Positions 12,639 to 24,499 of a stretch of DNA of 64,000 nt are shown piece after piece. Position 1 is the stretch's first letter, and each line of letters starts with the position of its first letter. The notes beneath the pieces were generated by a model, which made no database searches, was not told where the DNA came from, and saw only the letters and a list, made by a program, of their open reading frames with translations. Source of the DNA: Orthonyx spaldingii (Eukaryota > Chordata > Aves > Passeriformes > Orthonychidae); the NCBI GenBank assembly GCA_013397795.1, contig VZTJ01000638.1:224595-288594 (forward strand). The letters run 5' to 3'. Both the position numbers and the translations under genes were made by a program.

Positions 12639-12700
12639 ATCATAGAATCATTTAGGTTGGGAAGGACCTTTAAGAGCATTGAGTCCAACCATCTCAGTTA
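12639..12700 (-). mobile_element. CR1 LINE 3' end fragment (antisense)
   Basis: The segment AATCATAGAATCATTTAGG, followed by GTTGGGAAGGACCTTTAAGA and a GAGTCCAACC block, is the reverse complement of the typical CR1 3' terminus. It starts with the ATTCTATG-type tail in reverse. Only about 60 bp is clear; it is a 5'-truncated, inactive copy on the minus strand. Confidence 0.85.
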
Positions 12701-13098
12701 GGAATTTTGGAACGCGTAATGATTCGTGCCCACAGCTTGCAAATCTACTCACAACTTCCTGCTGAACTCATGAATGTAAGTGATCCTACAGGGATAACAA
12801 ATTTGTATTCCAGTTGTAACAGTGTAACTGTTAAAAGTATGTGTTTATGTCCCCACCCATGAGCTGACATCTCTTTGTACAGTACGACTTGAAAGCACAT
12901 GAGGAGAAAAAAACCCAATCTTCTTTTGTCAACGACCTTACTGTTTCTGTGTAGCAGTCAACAAATGTATTATTCTAACAACTTTGAAAAGTCAGGAAAC
13001 GTTCTTTTTGTAATTCACCCTATCTGAAACCTGAGGCACAGACATGCTGCAAGGGGCTTTTCATCCCACTGGTTTGATGGAGCCAGGACAAGAAGCTG

Positions 13099-13150
13099 CA
13101 GATGAAATCTGGATGCATCCAAGTCAGATGAAATCTGGAGTCATCTAAGT
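13099..13150. repeat. 26-bp tandem duplication, two copies
   Basis: Two adjacent 26-bp units both begin CAGATGAAATCTGGA and end AAGT (13099-13124 and 13125-13150). They differ by a few bases in the middle. Confidence 0.8.
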
Positions 13151-14488
13151 CTCTAAACTAAGAGAAGTTTTCTCTTGGCTTCCAAGAGCCTATCTTCACT
13201 GCAGTACTTGTGGAGGGTCAGTCCACTGCGGTGACTATACCACTTTTCTTGTTTTGAGGGCAGCAAGTTTGCCCTGCTTGTTCTGGGTCTGAAGCTATTC
13301 CCTGTGTGACTTTTTCCTCAGACCTCTGCAACTCAAAGTTCCATTTAGCTGTGGTGCAGTTGTCAGTGTTAGCACATCTGCTGCAAAAATTCTTTACCTG
13401 TTTAATCAAGCATCAGGTTTGGGTACAATTTTTCTTTGTGTTGAGATGAAATACTTTATTTCTGAAAAATGCTGATTCATTCACGCCAAAATGGAGACCA
13501 AGTGATGCATCTAACAGGATCCTGATTTATATCAAAAAGCAAAGGCACTTCAACCTTGATTGTGCACACCTCAGGAAAGTGCACCAACATCTAGGTTGTT
13601 GGGGGTGGTAACTGGTGGTGTAGTTGTTTTCATTAAAAACCTCAAAAAGTCTTGATTTAATTCCAAAGCAATCCAAAATCATCTCTGAAATAATGAAAAG
13701 GTTTGTGGGATGGGCAGATGAATGTTCCCATCCAGACACACTGACAGATTTTTTAGTAATGCTTTGCTACTTTTACATGACAATGAAAGCAGAAGTTAGA
13801 TTACAAAAAGCCAAACCATATTTCTTAGCTGAAGTCATACTGGATTTATTTTAAAATAATGAAAGTTGCAGGGAAAAAAGCCCCAGTCCAAATTACTTAC
13901 TAAGGTCTTTGGCAGGTATCATATCAGAATTGCACCGTTTCCATTTTACATAGCAAACCAATTTACTGTTATTAAATTATTTTAACATAGATAAAATAGG
14001 CATCCTGTTACATTACTCAAGTCTACCATGTTAAATACTTTCAATCACAGTATTTTTGGTATCATCCGAAGACATGTTAATGCTAACTAAGAAATAATCA
14101 ACGTTAACATGGAACAGTAAAAGTTCCTGAAGTAAAGTTGTTTAAGCATAGGTTGACTTCTCTTTGAAAAAAAAATTCAAAATAATGTTTACTATATAAT
14201 GAAAATGTCAAATGACCTGCAGTTCACAAGAAAATAATGTGCACTCATTAAGATGAAAGTCTGAAAGAATCTGGCAAGTTTTCCTTTGCTGAATTAGGTG
14301 CTTCTTGTATATTTCATGTCTTTACTCACGTGGAGCATTTGCTGTGGCATTTTTATGTGATTCTCCTCAAGCCTGGCAATATTTACCAAGTTTATTTGTT
14401 ATTTTCCTGAAACTACAGCTTTAGGCATGAGATCTTGGTGGATTTTGTTAGTAATTTTTCCAATTTGATGTGGTATTTTGAAGTATTT

Positions 14489-14512
14489 AAAAAAAAAAAA
14501 GAAAGAAAGAAA
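14489..14512. repeat. Poly-A / (GAAA)n microsatellite
   Basis: Twelve A residues are followed by three GAAA units. No target-site duplication or retroposed body was recognised beside it. Confidence 0.75.
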
Positions 14513-16415
14513 TCAGCAGCCCTAACTAGAATTATTTAAAGTCTTGTAGATTGGATGTATTCCAAAGTACTACAGTGCTTTGGGTGGGGATTGAGGAAAT
14601 AATGACTAAGTCTGACTTACTGATTTTTTCTGTAATAAAAATCATAATTTGTTGAAATGCAAACCTTAGGTTTTTGGGTTTTTTTTAAAAAAAGGTCTCT
14701 TGTTATAGACTTGTAAAGGTAGAAAGAAGAAAAGAGATTGAGAAGAGAGCAGTTTTTGATGGTTACTGCAAATAAATTTAAAACTCTATAACTTTAAAAT
14801 TTGAACTGACACTGGTCTCATTCTCAAACACTGGCAGGTCTGGGAACAGTTGATGCTCTTCATGCAGTTGTAAGCCTGAAAAAGGTGTTAGGTGGGGGTG
14901 GGAGGGAAAGTCTGTCAGGAGGAGGAAGAAAAACAAACTCTTTTAGAAGAAGTAGTGGGGGAGGAAACAAACACATGCAGTGAAGGCAGGGGAGAGCAAA
15001 AAGCTTGTGTGTATCTCTGTGATATCCCCCTTGTAGCCCAGGTGTGTAGCCCAGTATTTTGCTCTGTGACAGAGAGCACTCTGCCACCAGCAGCTGCTGA
15101 AAGACACTTCTGCCTCCCCTGAGCCTGCAGAGCCAGCTCTCCACCTGCTCTGGTAGCCAGTGGGTCCAGTGTGGAACTGGCTGGGGAGCTGGGCAAGACG
15201 TGCACGCCTTGGCTTCTAGGTCTGAGCTGCCCTTGCATGAGGTCTGCTGTTGTTTCTCTGCGGACATTGAACAGCTCAACTGCAAGGTTCAATACAAAAC
15301 GCAAATACCAGGATTTATTTGTAACACTCAAAATAGTTATTCCCCTTGACAGGCGTTTAGAAAATACAGAGGTGTGAAAAGAAAAGCCATAGTGAATGTA
15401 CACATGCTGCAGTTACATCGGAGGGATGCCACTTCCATCGTCCAGTCTCCAGGGTTTTTTTCTCTGCTGTCCAGACAGTAGTCAGGACTTCAGGCTTTGC
15501 TCATTTCTATTTTTCATTAACTACGTTAACTGGTGTAGTTGTCTTCCCCTTTGAAGCCTTTTAGCAGGTTTACTTGTGTGTAACTGTTCACTCTAGAAAT
15601 CACTGTGTCCTTTTCCTTAGTAGGAGGCAGTGACTCTTGAGTTCTGACCCAAGCAGTCAGAAATTGTGTCAGGTCCTCAAAAAAGTCTTGAAAAGCACAA
15701 GTGTGCTTTTGTTGGTCTTCTTTTCTTCAAGAAAAAGGTTGAATGCAAGGTTTTGCTTGTCTCCCCGTTTCTTTGCCTTCAAGTTCTCTTTTTTCTGAAA
15801 TCCGAGGGGCTAAGCACTTTAATTATTATGATTAAAACTAAAGATTTAATGCCATAATAAGAAGCTGAGACTTAAAATTCACAAGACTCAAGTTATGAGA
15901 ACTGGTAACACACAAATTCATTAAAATATTGGATTTCTAAGTTCAGAAAACCTCCAAAAACCCAGAATTGATTAGGTTGGTTTGAGGACATTGTGAATTA
16001 TTTGTGGGCAAGCTAGGAACCAAAAATAAACACTTGTGTTGTTTTTCTTGCACAGAATAAAAACCTATATACACATAAGTTCAAAGGTTGTCTCAGAAAG
16101 GTCTTGACTGAATCACATGGTTCTTTTCTGTAGTTTGTAGCACTTGTACTGGGGTTCCAGCATAAGCATTTGCACCTATTTCTGGATAGGATGGTTTCAC
16201 GTTTACGCCATGCATTGTCACCGCAAACATTGTGAAGTGATTCTGTGGTTAAGGTTTCCTATTCCATCCATCTGCATTTAAAAGGATGCAGCATCCCTCC
16301 CACCTGAAGCGCTGGCTGCATTACACTTGCTCCTGTCTCTGTTGCTCGTTTCTCTTTTTCTATTCCTGCCGTCTTTGGGGGGAGAAGTTCCTTCCTCTGC
16401 ATTCCCAGCTCCCAG

Positions 16416-17519
16416 TCAGAGGGACACAGAGCGCTTCCTCTTCCTGGGGGAATAGTCCCCTGCCACAAAATTGGATAAGGAATGGCTTAGGTGGGTGTCC
16501 AGGGTATCAGAGTTGTTGCTGCTGATTTTCACCCGTGGGCACAAGCACTGGAGCATGGCTCTGCGGATGTAGTTGTCAAAGCAAAAGTAAATGAAAGGGT
16601 TGGCACAGCTATTGGCAAAAGCAAAAGGGCTGCTCACCTTCATGCCCAGCTGGGCAACTGTGGCAGAAACACAGTCAGGCTGCTTTAGGAGTCGCAAAAG
16701 GATGGCCATAAGCTTGAAAAGGTTGTAAGGAACCCAGGAGACAACAAAAGCTGCCACTACAATGAAGACGATCTTGATGGATTTTCTCAGTTTCTTATCA
16801 TGTTTCCCAGTCTTTTGATAGTGCACACAGAGCCTCTTGGTGATGGAGCAGTAAAAGGTTAAGATACTTAGCAGTGGGAAGAAGAAAGCCAGGATTAAAA
16901 GCATCAGTGACATGATCTGTTTGGCTTCTGTGACAGCTTTGTCTGTGCAGTAGGTCTTTCCATATTGCTTCTTCAGTTCTCTGGACAAAAGTGTTGGTAT
17001 CCCTAAGCAGCAGGATAACAACCAGACACAGAAGCAGAGTGCTCTGGAATAGGATCTCGTTCTGATCCGCCTTGCCACAGAGGGGTGCATGATAGCGAGG
17101 TATCGGTCAGCACTCATACACGTGAGGAGGAGGATGCTGCAGTACATGTTGACTGAGATGACATAGGAACTAGCTTTGCAGAGGAAAGGTCCTACCCTCC
17201 AGCTCTTGTCCTCCGACACCTCCATGTCCACCCAGAATGGCAGCGTGACGAGGAAAATGAAGTCAGATGCAGCGAGGTTGATGATAAAGATGTCGATCAG
17301 CCTCTGGACCTGTCGCTTGAAGACCAAGGCCGCTATCAGGATTGAGTTGCCAACAATGCCCACCAGGAACACAGCACTATAAAGGATAGGGAGCAAAGTA
17401 GACATATATTGCAGGTGCTGGTACTGGCACTGGTCATCGTAGTAGTAGTCGTAGTTGAAGGTGACTGTAGCCATGGATGACAGCTGGGGGAGTTCCATTT
17501 CTGGCCCAGCTGTCCCCAT
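16416..17519 (-). CDS. GPR15: G-protein-coupled receptor GPR15, single coding exon
   Basis: An intact 367-residue class A receptor of the chemokine-receptor-like group. In mammals GPR15 guides T cells to the large intestine and skin and binds the peptide GPR15LG. Family blocks include RLIDIFIINLAASDFIFLVT (TM2, about residues 73-92) and the DRYLAI motif (138-143). Others are GIPTLLSREL before ECL2, SGKH-like KTGKHDKKLRKSIKI at the TM6 base, and NPFIY (307-311) in TM7. Cys114 and Cys191 can form the conserved extracellular disulfide. The N-terminus has a sulfation-type cluster, YDYYYDD (23-29). The C-terminus RKRKRSVSL keeps the RxxS-type 14-3-3 site that governs surface export in human GPR15. 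The start at 17519 was chosen because it is the first ATG of the open frame and has A at -3 and G at +4; Met8 and Met16 are alternatives. CLDND1 is the neighbour, as in mammals. Confidence 0.95.
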   Translation of the reverse strand: MGTAGPEMELPQLSSMATVTFNYDYYYDDQCQYQHLQYMSTLLPILYSAVFLVGIVGNSILIAALVFKRQVQRLIDIFIINLAASDFIFLVTLPFWVDMEVSEDKSWRVGPFLCKASSYVISVNMYCSILLLTCMSADRYLAIMHPSVARRIRTRSYSRALCFCVWLLSCCLGIPTLLSRELKKQYGKTYCTDKAVTEAKQIMSLMLLILAFFFPLLSILTFYCSITKRLCVHYQKTGKHDKKLRKSIKIVFIVVAAFVVSWVPYNLFKLMAILLRLLKQPDCVSATVAQLGMKVSSPFAFANSCANPFIYFCFDNYIRRAMLQCLCPRVKISSNNSDTLDTHLSHSLSNFVAGDYSPRKRKRSVSL

Positions 17520-20500
17520 CCTCTCTCTGAGGGAGGTGCCAAGCTTCTCCTACCCCTCCCTTCCAGATCTTCTTTAAAAACATTTTATCAGTGAGAGGGG
17601 AGGAGGGGGAAGGGGGAGGAGGAGAAGAGTGGTTTGTGGGCAGGTAATTTGCACACTTTTAACCAATTGCATAGGCAACGTACAAGCAACAAAAGAATCT
17701 GGTCAGTCAAAACTTGCCTTCAGAATATATCCTGTGGCTTTTTAAAAAATCAGGTTCAGTTTTAGTGATTCTATCTCCATTTTTGCATTTTACAGCTTCA
17801 GGTTTTGCTCTTCTTTTGGGTAGAAGAAAGGTAGTTTTTGAGATTCTGAACTTTTTTTTTTTTTTAGGAAAGTGTATTGGTAGTTTGAAGAAATTTGAGA
17901 TTGTTACCAGCTCATAAGAAGCCCGAGAACAGTGACTTCAGGTGCCCCAACCTTTATCTATATTCAAAACATTTTGTATAAATTGCTTGTTGGGGTAAGT
18001 TTGACTTTTCTGAGGCTTGGAGGTTTTTACTTTACTCGTCTGTTCATGGTTGTTTTCTGTTTGAAAGCAATTCTCTCATATAAATATATATGTAGGGAGA
18101 AACATTTAAAACTACTACATTCATTCCGCCCTGTAGTTGGTTGTTCTTCATCAGTCCCAGGTTCTTGGCTGGCCTGCAGCGCCCCCCTCCTGCCCTGCAG
18201 CCCCACCAACTCCCCTAGATCTGGACTCTCCACATTCAACTTTAGGAATGTATTAGAAACTTTGAGAACAGTTTTCCAGTGTGTCATATATTCTTCTTCA
18301 ATTTGAAACTTGACTTGATGCTCCCATCTCCCACACAGGCTTCCTTATCAGCCACAGTCCTGGACTCCAGAGCAGTCGTTTGTTCCTTCTCCTTCTGGCT
18401 GCACAGCCTGCATGGCTCTTGAGCTGTTCTTATTTACAGCACTCATTTCTCTTAATGAGCTCTGATTTCCTTCATCTTTCATTTGCAATACCAGTATTGC
18501 TCCAGCTGTGACTTACCATACAGACAGCCCTTTCGGCATTGCATAAATCAAATGGAAATTCTCATTTTTAAATCTACTGAATTCATTACAGCTTTGTCAG
18601 TGCAGACTAATTTGAATCCTGCACTATTGGTCTTCATCGTCCTTCCTCTCTTCTAAAAATAAATTCATTTTCTCCTTCCTCTCTCTCCAACCAGCATGTT
18701 CACAGACCAGGCACGCCTCCAGGATTCTCAAAGCTTTGAGGAAATCACCTCCTGGTGCAGGCTCCATCCCTGGGCAGACAGATTGCATCTGTATGTGTCT
18801 CCACATGCAAAGAGCAATGCATGCACAGCAAGTCAGTCCCTTCAGTCCCTCTAGTGCACTCTGGGTGCACTCAGATTCACTCTCCCAGTGCTAGGGTGTA
18901 AGCTTTCACCCTAGAAACCACTATGTCCTCTTCTAAGTAGGAGGTTAGTCAGTTTACTCATGAATCAGAGTAAATATAAATTTCCTTGGATTTGTAAAAT
19001 CCCTTGTTGTTATTCTAGGGGTAATCTCCTGCACCTGATTGCCTAAAAGACAATTCTTATTTTCAATGAAATGCAAAAGTCTCTTCTGTAGTGATTAAAG
19101 TGAGAAGATACTGTTGCTGCAAGTCTTTTTGTTTATGAGAGACTTGTCAGTGGTCAGTTGCAGTATGGATGTGTGTGCCAGCTTATTTCTTCCCTGACAA
19201 AGCTGGGAGGAGGAAGCACAGAACCAAACTCCTAAAACCCTTAAAATTAGGTTGCATTGAGGACATTGCAATATACATGCAAGGGACATCAAGTGTAAAT
19301 CTGCAAGACAACACAGGCTAAAAATCATCCTCTCACCATCTGAAGAATACAAAGGATACACTGAGTTTTCAGCCAAGACCTGTGTAAAAGTGCCCAAGTA
19401 GCTTACACTTTACAAAAACGAAGTTTGATGAATTCAGTGCAGAGGTGAATTTTGTGCCATCTTTGCTTATTGCTGCTTGAAGGAATGTGTTTCAGGTTTT
19501 TTCTTACAAGAAGCACTGGGAAGTAGAGGCATTCTCTTTCCATCAGTACTAGAGCAGGAGACCAGCTGAACCCTACAGTCAGTTTTACAACAGTTCTGCC
19601 TCTCTTGCAAAGGTGGATCTGTGTGCTATTTTACTCTGCAGTTAGAAAATAACAGCTTACAAGCAGTTACATGCTTTAGAAATCAGACACCAACTTCTCT
19701 TCCCTCCATTTCACACTACTTTATACTCCTTGAAATTCACTTCTTCACCCTCCATCTCAGAGCAAACAAAAAAGTGAGTAACTTTAAAAAGCTTAAAGGC
19801 ATGATAAAGATAAGTTTATGTCTGTGTATTCCTGTGTTTATGGTTCCCCACTATGTTGTCTCTTGTTAACAGCTTTACTCACTAAAATAAAAAATGAAAT
19901 AGTAAACCTTTTCCAACAGGGACCAACTCTGGTCTACTGAATTTGCTCTGTATTTCTTGAATGCTCTGAATAGACTTAGGGATATCGCTGCATGTTGCTG
20001 TATTCCACAGGTGACAGTTCCTTATCTGGGCAGAAGACTTGCAAAGATAATCTAAAGCATTGTCATGAAGAATTAAGTGATCTGTAATTATCCAGTGGAG
20101 CAGCAGCAGGTGTATTTTTCAGTAGTCTGGGGTGTTTTTGTGTGATAGTGATTCACTTAGGGCATCGTGTAGGGTCTTACTCTTCCCGGAGCTGGCTTCC
20201 CTGAGATAGAGCCAAGCTATGAAAAACACTGAGTACATGGAAATTCCCCTCATAACACTCCTGCATAGGTATTCCAGAAAGCTCAAGAGGACAGCCTTCA
20301 CCCTCTCCTCATCCTACTCCTATACCTCCACAATATTTTCCTCCTCCCAGGCTTCACCAGATACATGTAAACCCTTTTCCTGAAAAATTTCTCTGCAACC
20401 AGCTACTGGTTTGGCTCGGGTGTCTGTTCTTCCACTCGGGATACCCATCTTGTCCAGCCCTTGATGAACCTCTGAAAAAAAAAGAAGCTTCTGGGTGCTG

Positions 20501-20913
20501 AGTAGTTTTGAACCTGAGAATGAACTTAACTTTTGTAACAAGACACTCAGAGCAGGTACTGTGATGGTGGCCCCGCATTTGGCCAGTTCTGCTTTAAAGT
20601 GTGTGTTTCTCTGATGGTCCTGCCTCTCTCAAATGCACCTGTGAGATCTGACAGGTCAGTGTTTGTACCATTCCTTAAATCTTCCTCACGGGAAATGCTG
20701 AGGTGTTTCCAAGAGTAGCAAGGGTAAAGCTTTCATGTGTTCGTTCACGGTTTTGTAATGCCTGTGATACATGTATTATGCTAGGTAGTCATGTAATCTG
20801 TGGGAAAAATATCTGCACAGGAAGTATGCAGTGTTGTTGATTTTGTTTGTTGCACACACCACCTCCCCCTTACAAATTTCTGCAGTTGAAGCATTTCAGG
20901 TAACAAGCCGCGG

Positions 20914-20968
20914 GTTTGGTTTTTTGGGTTGTTTATTTTTTTGTTCTTTTGTTTGTTTGTTTGTTTTC
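20914..20968. repeat. T/G-rich low-complexity tract with (GTTT)n
   Basis: A T-rich run with several GTTT units at its 3' end. It is simple sequence only. Confidence 0.75.
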
Positions 20969-21513
20969 CATCCTGTTTTACTGATCATTTAAATGTTGTT
21001 TTATTCCAGCTTGTACATGCACTTTTATATAAGCACAGGCATCTAGATAAAATAAGCTGCGTATCTGTAAATTATTAATAGTGATAAATGTTGAGAAGGA
21101 CAGAGGTTCATTTGGCTGTAAAATAAAGTGTAGTAGTTTCTGAATGATTTTACTTAAAAAACACATAAGAAATGGATTTGCAGACCTAATTAAAAAAGAA
21201 AAAATAAAAAAACCCACGCTAAATTGGCTGAAACTGCCCTACTATGCTATGGCTAGTTGAAGATAGGCTCAGAGGTAACACATGAATGCTAACCAATGGA
21301 AATTTCATCCCTCAACAAAGAGGAAAGAGTGGAACCTATTCAGGTAAAATTGTGGGCACTGAGACAAAGCATCAGGATAGACTGAAATAGTTTCATGCTG
21401 AGAGCAGTGGTCTACAAAATGCAGTGCAGGAAGAAAATAGTTTTGTACACTTAAATTTTAAATATTGATTATTGTTTATTGTCGTTTATCTCATCCTTTT
21501 TTAATTTTTAAAT

Positions 21514-21553
21514 TTATATTTTATATATTTTATATATTTTATATATTTTATAA
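21514..21553. repeat. AT minisatellite, 9-bp unit
   Basis: Three full TTATATATT units are flanked by partial units. The surrounding sequence is also strongly AT-rich. Confidence 0.8.
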
Positions 21554-24300
21554 TGTACATTGTATATTGGTACTGTAATACATGTGTATAATTCTAAAAA
21601 AATATTTACATTTAATACGGGTGCCTGCTCAAAAGGTTTTTACTGACAAGGTGCATGATAAAAAGGTTTGGAGACCATTGACATAGAGGATGAGTGAGTA
21701 TCATTATAATGCCCCAGTGCTATTCACGGTATTTGGGAGAAGCACATCTAGAAGGTTTTCTGTCTGTGAAAATTATACTACTGTGTTCTGTGCCACAAAA
21801 AAAAAAAATTAAAGAAAAACAAAGAAGGCAGAAATAAAACCGGCAAACTGCATAAAGAGGTCTGAGGGGAACTGAAGCAATTTTCTGCTAACTCAGGCTG
21901 TGTGAAATGCTCATAGATGGTGCCTAAAACTAAAACTGCCCTTTTTATTATTGCAATGAAGATATTTGTTGGGGGAGGTAAGATCTTGTAAATCAACTAG
22001 TAGTTTTGGAAAAAACAGGCAGACTTTTGAATACCTTTTTTGGGTCTGAATCAATAACTTGTGATGTGAATGTGATGTGTGAAGAAGGTTCTTTTCATTT
22101 TTCATCCTGTATCAGATTAGTTTAATACAGATGGTGCCACCTCCTACAAATGTTTACTTATTTTCTTAGACTGTGAGAACTAAAATGACACACATTTTGC
22201 ACTACACAATTTAAATTTTTTTTTTTTGCAACATATTGGGCTTTTGGTTTTGTTTGTTCTGTTTGCAGCACTCTGATGTTAAACTCTCAGTGATGCAGGT
22301 CTGCTATCAAAGAAAGGTTGCTTTTGCAAAAAGCAGGAACAGCGTTCAAGCTTCAGCCCTCAGCATTACTCCCTTTGTGCTTTCCTGTGTGCAGTAATCA
22401 AACTCTTATTTTTAAAACTTTCCCAACTAATCCTGTTGTGTAACTAAACTGATCAACCAGTGGTTCTGCTGAGGCACATTGAGGAGATGTGAAAAGAAGA
22501 GAAAAAAGAAAAGCGATAGTTGTTGGCAAGGAACGACCCCATGTGTTCATCTGTAATGTGTTTTTTGGGGGGTTACTTTTACTATAAGGAAGGGTATATT
22601 TCCAGGAAAAAACCCACAACTAATCCAGGTGAAATCTGTAGAGAGTATTTGATTTTAAGTAAAAATGAAAATGCATCTCTTCCCTCTGGATGCTTTTGAG
22701 CAGCTGCACACTTCATATTGATCAGAGCAGATTAAGCAAAAGAAGAGGCCACTGTAGCCTAATTTAATAATGGAAATAGCAGTGACTGCAAAGTTTTTCG
22801 GAATTGATTTTCATTTTTAAGAAATTATATCTTTTAGGAGAAAAACTGTAGGCGTGCCAGTGTTAGATAATTCACTGTACTTTACAGTAAATGGTTCCAA
22901 TTCTGCTTTTACCGTGGCTTAGAATACACAGGGGTTTTGTTGACTTTTTTCCTTTTAATGTTTTCTGGCTTCAACCTTTGATAGTTTTTCCAGGTATACA
23001 GAAAGAAGTTACCGAATTTTTTTGTTCCCTATTGCTACCACATGTATTTTATAGTGTTGCAAGTCCTTAGTTCAATAAAGTAATACCTTAAATAAACTCC
23101 TCTTCTATAAATAAAATTGACTGACGTTCTGTGGTATATTTCTAAGGTTTTCTAATTGCTCAGTGATTTTCATATCCCTTTTCAGGTTCATCTCTGCTTT
23201 GTCAGCATATCAAAACTAGACATGCTATTTCAGAGCCAGCATCAATTCTAGATGTGATACAACTTCTTTCCTCCTGATTTCTCAGTTTATACATCTGAGG
23301 TTACAGGAAAGTTGGGGGGTTTTTTTGGGGCCATATCTTGGCAGTTGGTACTTCACCAACATTTTTCCTTTTGATTTTGTGTTTCCCAGGATAAAGTCTT
23401 ATGTCAGGTAAGTATAGCCTCCAGCCTTTGCTTTTAAATTAATGAGCTCATCGATGACCTTATTGAAATGCATGTTTGCTTGCCCCAGCTGCGACAGCAT
23501 CAGGTCACCCTGTCCCAGTGTCCCCTCCATGTCATTATTTACCCTTCCCTCGTGTCATCTGTGAGGTTTATCAGCAATACTCTGCATTCTTCCAGGCCAT
23601 CGATAAAGATGTCAAGTATTTTAGAGCCCAGGATAAATCCCAGACAGACACCAAAATACATCTTGGTAGACAGTTACATTATGAGGTGTTGGTGAGACAG
23701 CTCCATGTTTCAGAAAGGTGGGGCATATAGACAGAAATTTCTTTAATTAAATATAATTTCTAATGTTTTTTAAATTAAAAAATTAATGTTGCACCAAACC
23801 CAAGAAGTTTCTTCTATGACTGCTTTCACCTTTACATTCTAGTTTCTTGCTTTGCTGCAAAAATATGTCCTAGCTGTTCTGGCAGAGGAGTTGGTCGGGA
23901 TAATTCCCCAGAAATCCTCAGAGGCCTGAAAGCCTCAGATGTTTCTGGGGTTTTTTTCTGAGTATTTGTTTGCTTGTTTGGAGGTTTGTAAAACCAAGAC
24001 TAGGTGGGCTGCTCTCCCAGCCAGGGGAATTGTTAACCACTTTTAAGGATCCTCTTGTAGTTTCCATGGTTTCATGTACCAGGGATGGAGGGAAACATCC
24101 AGTTTGGGGCATGGATCCACTCAGTGTTGCCAATTTTTGCAATTTTTACTGATTTTTTTCCACCCCTTGCTTGGTGTTTTCCCAAATCATTCAGCCAGAC
24201 TATCATGTCACCATTTTTACAACCAATCAAGAGAAACAGAACTAGAAAGGAGGTTGTAGGCAGGTGGGGACCAGCCTCTTCTCCCAGGTAACCAGCTTTA

Positions 24301-24499
24301 GGACGAGAGGACACAGTCCCAAGCCGTGCCGGAGAGGTTCAGGCTGGACATGAGGACGAATTTCCCCATAGGAAGAGGGATTTTTCCCCGCTGGAAAGGG
24401 CTGTCCGGGTGGTGCTGGTTCAGGCTGGCCATGAGGAGGAATTTCCCCACAGGAAGAGGGATTTTTCCCCGCTGGAAGGGGCTGCCCGGGGGATGTTGG
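24301..24499 (+). mobile_element. CR1-derived fragment with an 81-bp tandem duplication
   Basis: GAGGACACAGTCCCAAGCC followed by GAGAGGTTCAGGCTGGACAT is the CR1 3' region in sense orientation. A block starting TTCAGGCTGG at 24338 is repeated from 24419 with exactly 81 bp spacing. Both copies contain AGGAAGAGGGATTTTTCCCC and end in a CR1-like GGGCTG(T/C)CCGGG. The copies are very similar, so the duplication is probably recent or homogenised. It abuts the CLDND1 CpG island. Confidence 0.75.

Larger units (their letters stand above)
12701..15313. other. Intergenic DNA with minor simple repeats
   Basis: No gene was recognised. It holds a 26-bp tandem duplication (13099-13150) and a poly-A plus GAAA run (14489-14512). 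At 15314-15319, TTTATT on the plus strand is AATAAA on the minus strand, about 1.1 kb past the GPR15 stop. It is a possible but unproven GPR15 polyadenylation signal. Confidence 0.45.
17520..24300. other. Intergenic DNA between GPR15 and CLDND1
   Basis: No exon is convincing. A purine-rich tract at about 17590-17632 (runs of GGGGAGG/GGGGAAGG) lies just upstream of GPR15 and could be part of its promoter. Simple repeats are at 20914-20968 (T/G) and 21514-21553 (AT). At about 23480-23690 the sequence resembles an old antisense retroelement reverse-transcriptase region, but it is too decayed for a firm call. Confidence 0.5.

Noticed and set aside
14860..15403. Two overlapping minus-strand frames of 141 and 162 residues
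   Set aside because: They overlap each other in different frames, are low-complexity (Pro/Ser/Leu-rich) and match nothing recognisable; probably chance.
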